From Apis mellifera (lineage: Eukaryota > Arthropoda > Insecta > Hymenoptera > Apidae), in contig NC_037639.1 in NCBI RefSeq assembly GCF_003254395.2, forward strand, positions 9,290,501 through 9,354,500: DNA of 64,000 nucleotides. The letters are read 5' to 3'. The notes beneath the pieces are model-generated. The model had not been told where the DNA came from. It made no database searches and saw nothing but the letters and a program-made list of their open reading frames with translations. Below, piece by piece: positions 53,001-62,000 of the stretch (within the stretch, counting starts at the first letter, position 1; every line of letters begins with the position of its first letter). The position numbers and the translations under genes are program-made.

Positions 53001-56000
53001 CTTGTAAACTTTGCGATTAAGATAGCGTAATAATGGAATCGCATAAAAGGGATGATCGTGAATTAATTGGAATTTTTTTTCTTCTCGTCGAGAAGTATTT
53101 TTGCAACTTTTCTTTTCTATACTCTTTCGTTCAATTGTAGGATAAGGCTGTTAGATGCGTTTATTCTTGGGAGGAATCCATCGAATTCCATGATCGAAAC
53201 GATTCCATGAATCTTTTATTATTCGTCTCGATTGTCGCTTCATCTCGAAGTTTTCCGTTTCCGTGGAAAATTTCTTTCTCTTAAAATGACGAAGGGCTTC
53301 GCGTAAAAAGTTATCTAAATTAATTAATCTAAAAATGTTGAAAAGGAATTTACAATCGGGAGGAATTTGCAATAGGAAATTTACGTTTCTTTATGATGAT
53401 GAAAGGAACGATATATAGAGATGGAAAATATATCTGTTTCTATTGCTTGCATAGTTTTTATTAATTTCGAAAAAGAGAAAGAAAATTAACGTAACGTTTA
53501 AACATTTAAATTAAATTATCGACGAAAACTATATATACAGGGAACATATTGGCGACTACTTTTAATAATTTCCCGTTAGGTTCTTTTAATCGGAAAAAAA
53601 GTGGAAGATGGAAGATCTCAAAGCATTATCCTATCTTTGCCATGTATTAAAGAGGTTCTGACGTAATACATCCCCTTTGTCATGTATGCTATCTTGGCAA
53701 CAAAACGCTTGGAACAAGATATTTTCACGTGAATTTTCTTCTCTCTAAATATCGTTCTAAAAAGTATCTCGTTCGAGATCCGATGAGGAAAAGATTCATT
53801 TTCCAAGGAATTCATCGGTAGAGAGGGAGATATTCAATATCATCAAAATAGACGGGGAGCAAAGATGTGGAATTAAACGGAACGGAAAACGTGCTCGAAT
53901 TGAAATTTTTGTATGGGAAATTAATCGAAAAGAAAGGAAGATCGAAGAGCAGCCACATTACATACACGATTTTATTCGTCTTTATGAGGTGTCCGTCAAA
54001 TCGTTAATCCAGCATCTGATTATTTATCGCGGTACGGAAAAACCCAATCATCTGAAAAATCACCCACGCGGGCACACGCGATTAATGATAAACGATGAGA
54101 ACGCGTCAGATTTTCCAATGAATATTTAATAAAATCTTATTCTGGTGATTATAGAGAAACACGATTAATCGCATTGAAACTCTAAGTTAAGTTTGAAAAG
54201 TATTCAAAATATGTGTATTTTTCTTCATATCTTTTTTTCATGAAAAATATATATATATAAATATAAAATTGGAGGAAGAGAATTCGTTTTACAAAATCTA
54301 ATCAATACCATTAATGAAATTTTAAATGAATCGTAAATTATGAATGTTCAGTAGTCCCAATAATAGAAATTCCAATAAAGAAATATATAAATTCGAGTAG
54401 TATTGACGTTAATTTTCTGCGCCCAACAAACGTACCATTATCTATCATTAATAATTTCAAATATTACTAAAATAAATTTTACAATTTTCATAAATTATCG
54501 ATCTTTAATCTTTGAATGATCTTGAGAGATCCTCAAGAAATACTCCAAGTAGTATTGACGTTAATTTTCTGCGCCCAACAAACGTACCATTATCTACCAT
54601 TAATAATTTCAAATATTACTAAAATAAATTTTACAATTTTCATAAATTATCGATCTTTAATCTTTGAATCTTTAAGAGATCCTCGAGAAATGCTCCAAGT
54701 AGTATTGGTGTTAATTTTCTGCGCCCAAGGATCTACCATTTAAAATAATTCCTAACAAAAAGGATTCCTTACAAAAGTCCATCGTTTGTAGCTCGTCGCT
54801 TTTTTTTTTAATTAATGAATCGTGCGCCATATAAATTTTACTGTCGAACGCGTCGCCGCATAATAATTTGAAAATAATGCGAAAGCGTAAAGTAAGATTG
54901 ACGCGCGGCGACGAGTTCATCCCGCCCTCGTTCCACACTTTTTGATCCCGTTGATTGCGTTTTCCAATTGGAACCGTACAATTTATCGATCGTTCATGTT
55001 CAGACACGCGTACACCGTGTGTAAACGTAATAACGTTGACGAACGACCAGGGCGTCCATCAATCACCGTCAAATCGATGCCGGCAGTTTGTCGCCGCGCC
55101 GACTTTCCATTCGCCCGTCATTTGCCCGTTATTAACGCGCGCCAATTTTTTTCCCTCCCCGATCATCATTGCGTCCCGATGACTTTGCGTTACGGAAACC
55201 GCCATTGTAAAGCGGCACCAGCGTAAACCGCCATTGTCTCTCGGTGGATCAAATAGCATCACTGTTGATCGATCGATCGATCTCTTTTCGGTGTGTAAGA
55301 AACGATCGTTTAAAAAATCTGTGTTAAAAAAAAATGATAACAGAGTTAAATTCTAAAAAATATATAAAAATATACCTCGAGAGAGAATTTGATTTTTTTT
55401 TCCTTTTTTTTTTTCGAATAAAAATTTTCGAATTTCTCGTTTTCGGGAAATGATAATCTCGGAATTTCTTCTGTCCTTTTTCTTAATCCACTCGAAGGTG
55501 TATACTCGATATACTTAAAAGGGAGCCAGGGATATTGTTTGAACACGGCAAAGATTTAATCTCCTCTCGAAATCACGGAACGGTAATAAGGACACGTCGG
55601 ATTGATCGACGAACCACGAACACGTTCATGCATTTATGCATTCGGTCGACGTATATTATACGAACATCGACTCGACTCTTCGATTAATTGAATATTCCTT
55701 TGAAGGGGGTACATTGAATGTACACGGTCCCTCGAATACACGGTCCGTACAATTTCTATCGTGGAATGGGGCAAGCTTCCCTTCCTTTTAGGGCCGTAAT
55801 ACCGGAGGGCAATCTATCGGTGCGTAAAATTTTATGTTACCTAGAGGAGACCGATTTCCTTATATATAGGAAAATATACGTGCCCGATCGTCGACCTTCG
55901 CTCGCAATGGCGTCGCAAAATTCTCGCACGGCGAAACGAAACGTGAAAATTTCGCTTTCGCCCCTCCCCCACCCGCGGGAGGAAATAAATTCGTTTGACG

Positions 56001-59000
56001 TTAAAAAAAAAAAAAAAAATATTGAAACAGAATTACATTTTCTTCCTTTTTTTTTATATTATACGTTGTATAAAACGTTTCATTATTTGTACGTTGCTTC
56101 TTATTCCTTCAATTTTACATAAAATTCGCGCGCTATTATATTTACTTATGGAAAATACTTAATTAATCAAAACTCCATTATGATTCCGTATTATGATATC
56201 TTTTGATGTAGAATTGATATAGTTACCTGTTTCGATCGGATAAAAATATAAAATGTTATTTCAAAAGCACTCGTCGTGTATTATTAAAATTGAAACGAGC
56301 AATTTGTTAAAATACATTTAAAAAGTGTATATATAGTGTTATAAAAAAAAAACAAACACATCTTTGCTCTCTAATTACGATCACGATGCTGGTTTTAATA
56401 CAATATAAATACGATCGTAAAAGTGCAGTTGGAAACGTTTCGTGAAAGTGCAGCTTAAACGCGGATTACACGTATAGGTGTAAGCTGCAAAACGGAAGTA
56501 TCCTCCAAAACGGGGAACTTAAAGGGGAGGGGAAAAAGTTGGAGAAGAGAGGAAATAGGGTGATATCGGAGTGTGCCCCCGGCGAAAGTTTCCTTGTTTC
56601 TTTGCATATACCCGATCTCTCTGTTTTCCACGTCGCTTGGAAGAGGAACTCGGGCAAAAGAAACGAGAAATGTTTTTCCCCCCTGTGGGAATAAAATCCA
56701 CATTGGATCGCGTGTATAATACGTACGATAATTAAGAATTTCAACTTACGAGTTGAAAAACAAAAAATACGTTCGCTACTCGAGAATTAAAGGAAATTTA
56801 AAAAAAAAAATATTATTATTAACGTTATCAAAATTATACCGCGAATAAATGAAAAAAGGAAGTATTATCTTAGGAATTTAATCAAAGCTACTATTAACCC
56901 AAATATTTCTCCATTTCTCTTTAATTTAATGCGAAGCTTAAACTAATTAAACGAAACAACCGCTACACAGCCCTCTTAACAACTTTTGCGTATAAAAGGA
57001 GCTAATTGCCAGAATCTATCGTGAAACAGTTGTTCGTATAACGGGGACAAACAAAAAAAGAAAAAAGAAACAAGGAGAAAAAAAAAGGAAGACTCATTTA
57101 TGGGAAATCTCATTTGATCGCGAACTTGTTTCCCCCCCGTTTTACTTTATTAAACACGTTTCCGGGAAAACGGTCTCGCAATTGACGCTCCCGTTTATTT
57201 GCCGAGGTCGCGTTGCGCGCGGAATTTCGGTTAACCGGCGCAACAACACGAGGAAAGCTTTTACAACGTGACGAGCCCGCGTTTGACGTATCGTTCGTTC
57301 GCCTCTAAAATTGCCACCGCTAATTTAACCGACGTCTCGCCGCGTTTGAATGACGAAATCGTCGCTCTACGAGCCCGCCTCGTGCGCCTCGATCACCCGA
57401 AAATCGCTCGAAACCGGTTTCGCGACGCAATTCGACGCGTTTGACTTTAATACGACCGCTTCAACTTAACGACATAATTATATCTTGTATTATATATAAA
57501 CGAATTTTTGCTCCAGATATTTGTAATTGTTACTTATCATTGCGAAAGGAAGCAAAAATAAAGAATTTTCTTTTCGAGAATAATTAAAATTGTGTAAAAA
57601 GTTTTCAAATAGAACGAGTGATCGATCAGACAGATGGAAACGAATTGAAAACAATTTTTTATATAGAAAGGAATCGAAGATGTCTTTCGAGAATCGCGAA
57701 AATAATCTACGCTCTTTAAGTGGAAGAGGCAAATTATTCGTCGGGCATGCCAATAAAATCGCGTCTCTTCGTCGTTCAATTTTCTCTGCCCGGAAACGAA
57801 AACAACTTTACAACGATGGAGATGGGAAAAAGAAATTAAACGGGCAAAAGATTAAATATAATCGATGAGACGTGAAAATATCCACGTTAGCCCGGGGGGG
57901 GGGGGCGAAACGATTTATCCTGCAATTCGGTTGGACGTCGATGAATCGAAAATATTTTTAATCCTGCCTCACTCCGGATACGATTGAATTCGTGCCGTTC
58001 GACAACCTTCGACTTGTCGATATTTCAGAACGCGAGGGTGGCACTCAACAGCCGGCCAGCGTGTGCGACGTCGAATATTACGGGCTCACGTCACCGGTGA
58101 AAGGTTCCGTGGTCCATCCGGATCCTTACCGATTATTCGCCATGGAGAGGCCAATAAAATGCAGGCAGCACTTTATCCCGGCGGCTAATCAGTCGGTCAT
58201 CATACGCGTAAGTTCCATCATCCATGATTTCACTATCCAAATTATATGTCATTTGCGCGAAGCAAAGTGTTTTCTTCAAAGATAACGCAGGATATTATTT
58301 AATAATAAAATATTTAATTTGTTATGAGATATGTATATGACTTGGAAATTGAATTATTATAAGTGAAAGCTTACAAAAAAGAAATGAATTTTTCTAGAGA
58401 CGTGGATATTGATATTATTATATCAATTAAATTTTACAATTGATTTTACAATTATTGAGAATTACTGGAAGAACTATCAAGGAGAATGTCTTGGTTGTTG
58501 TACAATGTTGGATTCAAAGTTGTTGTTGCTCTCGAAGGTGGAGAGCAGTTTGAAGCAGAGTCCGGACAGCCCTTGCAAAACCAAATGCGGGGATAGCGGC
58601 TGTCAGTGCGTGAGCAACAAGACCCTGGAGAGCATGGACCACCTTCTGCTCGTCTCTGAAACCGGTCACATCGTCACCTGCCTCTGTGGAAATTATCAGG
58701 TGAATAGTAAACTCTGTAAAATTTATCTCTCTCTAGATCCAATTTTACTGTAAATATTTTTATATTTTTAATCTTCTGATGCATTTTTTTTTCGATTGGT
58801 TAGGAACATGGACCATTGACAAACTTGGAAATATGAAAGCATGGAACATGTATAGATTTTCGTAGGAAAAATTTCAATTATTCTTCGCACTTTTATCTAA
58901 TTTTAAAATTTTCATAATTTTTTTTCTAAAACGAATACACGAAAGAAAAAAAGAAAGAAAGGAGAAAATAACGAGAGATGACCTTGAAACATCAAAAGGA

Positions 59001-62000
59001 TTCTCGAAAGATTGATGAAAAAACACGTCCGTCATGCACGTTTCACGGATGGCGCCTCGCAAATCGTTGCTCCCTCTCTTCTTCCCTTTCCTCCCTTTTT
59101 TCTCGTCCATACTCGATTCTTCGAAAAACAATTTCTCCCCTTTTGTCTACGTTGTCTCTACTTTTCGTGCGGGCATTATTTGTTTTATTCAACGGCCGAT
59201 GAAATCGTTCGAAGTAATTCCACGCCAGTTGATGGAATAGGCGTTGAATAGGAACGGCAGAGAGCATTCAATGGCCGCCCGCCGGTACAATCGGTGTGAA
59301 CGGGCCCGTTTGTCCGTGAATGAAAGTTGAATGAAACGGTGACAGTCGAACGGTGAGAAAAAATGCGGTGAGAAAATAAAAGGAACGAGAGAGGGATGGA
59401 AAAAGGAGAGCGGCGTAGGAATGCTTGGCGAGCAGTTTTTTTTTTTTCGAATCGAAAGGTTCGTGGTCATCGAGGAGAACCACCAGGGTTATGATTTTCG
59501 ATCGAGATGGTTTCGAGTGTACACTTGAAACCATCGTTTCTGGTGATTCGAGATCGAATTTGTGCCTCTTGATTTTCCATTCTTCTCGTCGAGGAGAAGA
59601 AATTATTAGAAAGTATTCGTGAAGCAGTTGGATATATGTATTACTTTAATCCTTGAATTTCAGAACATATGTTGATTCGTCTAAAATTAATGTCTACACA
59701 GAGTTTATTTTTTCCAGAATACACAACATCTTCGATTAATAAAACTGAAAAAGATAACTCTTCTTCTATGAAAGAAGTAATCAAGTAATTACTATTACAA
59801 TCTGTATAATTATACACGTAATAAAAATCTTGATTAATCAATACAGTCCAATCAACGTGGTCTAACAATTAGTCCTTCCTTTCAATGGTAACCAATTTCT
59901 GTACGCTCAAACTCCATTCTACCTTGATAATACATTCTAATGATGCAAACACACTTTCATAAATACTTCAAAATAATAACATTAATTTCTTATATTACCA
60001 ACATTTATAAATTAAAAATTAATCCCTCTTACGAATATAATAATATAAATATTACACAATTCCCGTGACGAACATTCAATTCGCAATGTTAATATCGTGT
60101 TCGTTGACGACAAGTTAAATAAACTTTATACAACCGTTTTCACGGATTCCAAGTCATCCTGTATATATCCCACAGGACTGGCTACCAGTCGGTATCCGTA
60201 GCTGGATGCCGGTGTACATCGAATGGTCGAGATCCTCGAAGGCAGGCCTCAATTTCCGTGCGGCTTACGAGTTTATCAAGGACACTTACTGCGGTTATCA
60301 CACAATGACAAAGCCGGAAGGCGAGGTGAATGGCGGTGACTTGGCCAGCAGCGGCTTAAAGCTCAATCAGTATTATCAACAGAAATGCACGTGGATCCTG
60401 AGCTCCATGACGGATCGACAGCTCACCATCGAAGTTAGATCAACTCAGAACCGTAAGAATAATTAATTATTTTTCTCTCTATATTTTTTTTTTTCTCCCT
60501 TTACTCACTTTAAACTCACTTTAAATTTCTAGATTATAAAGCGAATTTTCGTTCGATACTCGAGCAAACGAAAGTTCCAATACTCTTTTTCTTCCTCGAG
60601 AGAAAGAGATAGACAGAGAGAAAGAGATCTATTTTTAGATTATAGCTGCATCCTTGTATTAAATACGATCCAAACGTGCGAAGTCTCATCCTGAAATTTC
60701 TCAATCCTCGCACATCTGAACAGAGATCCTCCGATCCATCGTCAGGCGATTCAGCAGCGGATCAAAGGAGGCTACTTACCGACGCCACGCTTTGTCCCTT
60801 TCCAGCGGCGAATTTCGTTCAATTCCAGCCTCGGCTACTCCGCCGGAATTTCGATCCGCGCCATTGAGCCAGGCCATGGGCGCGAACCGAATCGAAAGGC
60901 CACCGTGGAAGGAAACGGGCTAAACAGAAAGGAAAAAAGGAAGAGGAAAAAAAGAGGGAGGAGGGGTTCGTCTCCGCAAAAGGGGAGGATGAACTTGGAG
61001 AACGAATGGCAGACAGGACTGGAGATTAAAGAGACTATTGGACGATGCAGGACAACGACGATGGACAGAGAGAGGGAACTGGTCTTTAAAGGCGCCCTGG
61101 CTTCTTCCTTCTTTCTCCCTCGATTTCCTTTTTCTGCTCCTTGGTCTTTTCTGCCTTTCCCTCTACCTCCGCTTTCGCGCCGTGAAACAAACGCGAGAAC
61201 GTGGCAAAGAGACGAAACTGTTGCAACGAAGCCAGAAATGGCTCTCGCGCATTGGTCTCTTTTTATCCAGACCAGAGTTTTCTTCTATTCTCTCGACTTT
61301 TCCTCGGGAATCATCGGTGTGTTTCGCTCACAACTATCGATCTCTAATGGAAGTAATTTGATAAATTACAAAGGTTCGATAAGATAATTTTTAACGATTC
61401 AATTTCATTTTATTGGATAAGGATAAAATGATGTAGTTTGTTCTGTATCTTTTACGACATAATGATTTATCATAGATAAATGATTTTGTAATGAAGATGA
61501 ACCGCGTACGAATAATTTAATATGTCTGTAACAAGTGCAAAAATAGAAATAATTCTCTTCAAAAAATTTTTGACTTCAAACTTTTCGATGATGGAAAATG
61601 TGTGTTAGAGAGCAAAATGGAAAAGTTGAGGGAATATAAATTAAATTTTGATTCGAGTATGGAAGATACATGCTGTTTAAAGGTAATATAAAATCGATAT
61701 CACTCCTTGGATGTTTCATCAAAATATCGATCGATCAAATTCGACGTGGTTCGTGCACCTGCAAAATATAATAACAGCATCGAGAAACCTTCGTGTATTA
61801 GGTTCCTCGTAACTCGATATCCCTCTGAAACGTGTTGATCCATTGAATGAAAAAGGGGGAAAAAAGAAATAAAAAAAAAAAAACTACAAATCCCTTTTAC
61901 AAACTGTAAAACGAGAAAAAAAAGAATGCGATTTGCACGCGTCAAGAGTTGGAATTTTTTCGAGCCATTGATATTCATACATTTCCAGTGGAAATCATTC

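Larger units (their letters stand above)
52072..58028. other. intron e-f, 5.96 kb
   Basis: Contains the nested inverted repeats at 52755-52789, the ~150-bp tandem repeat at 54397-54730, a (GATC)4 run at 55267-55282, CpG-rich patches near 54840-55260 and 57170-57470, and a G12 tract at 57894-57905. ORFs here are short and biased. No RNA gene recognised. Confidence 0.6.

Noticed and set aside
60905..61387. 160-codon ORF in intron h-i
   Set aside because: Starts with Lys/Arg runs, overlaps another open plus frame, and exons h and i join perfectly without it.
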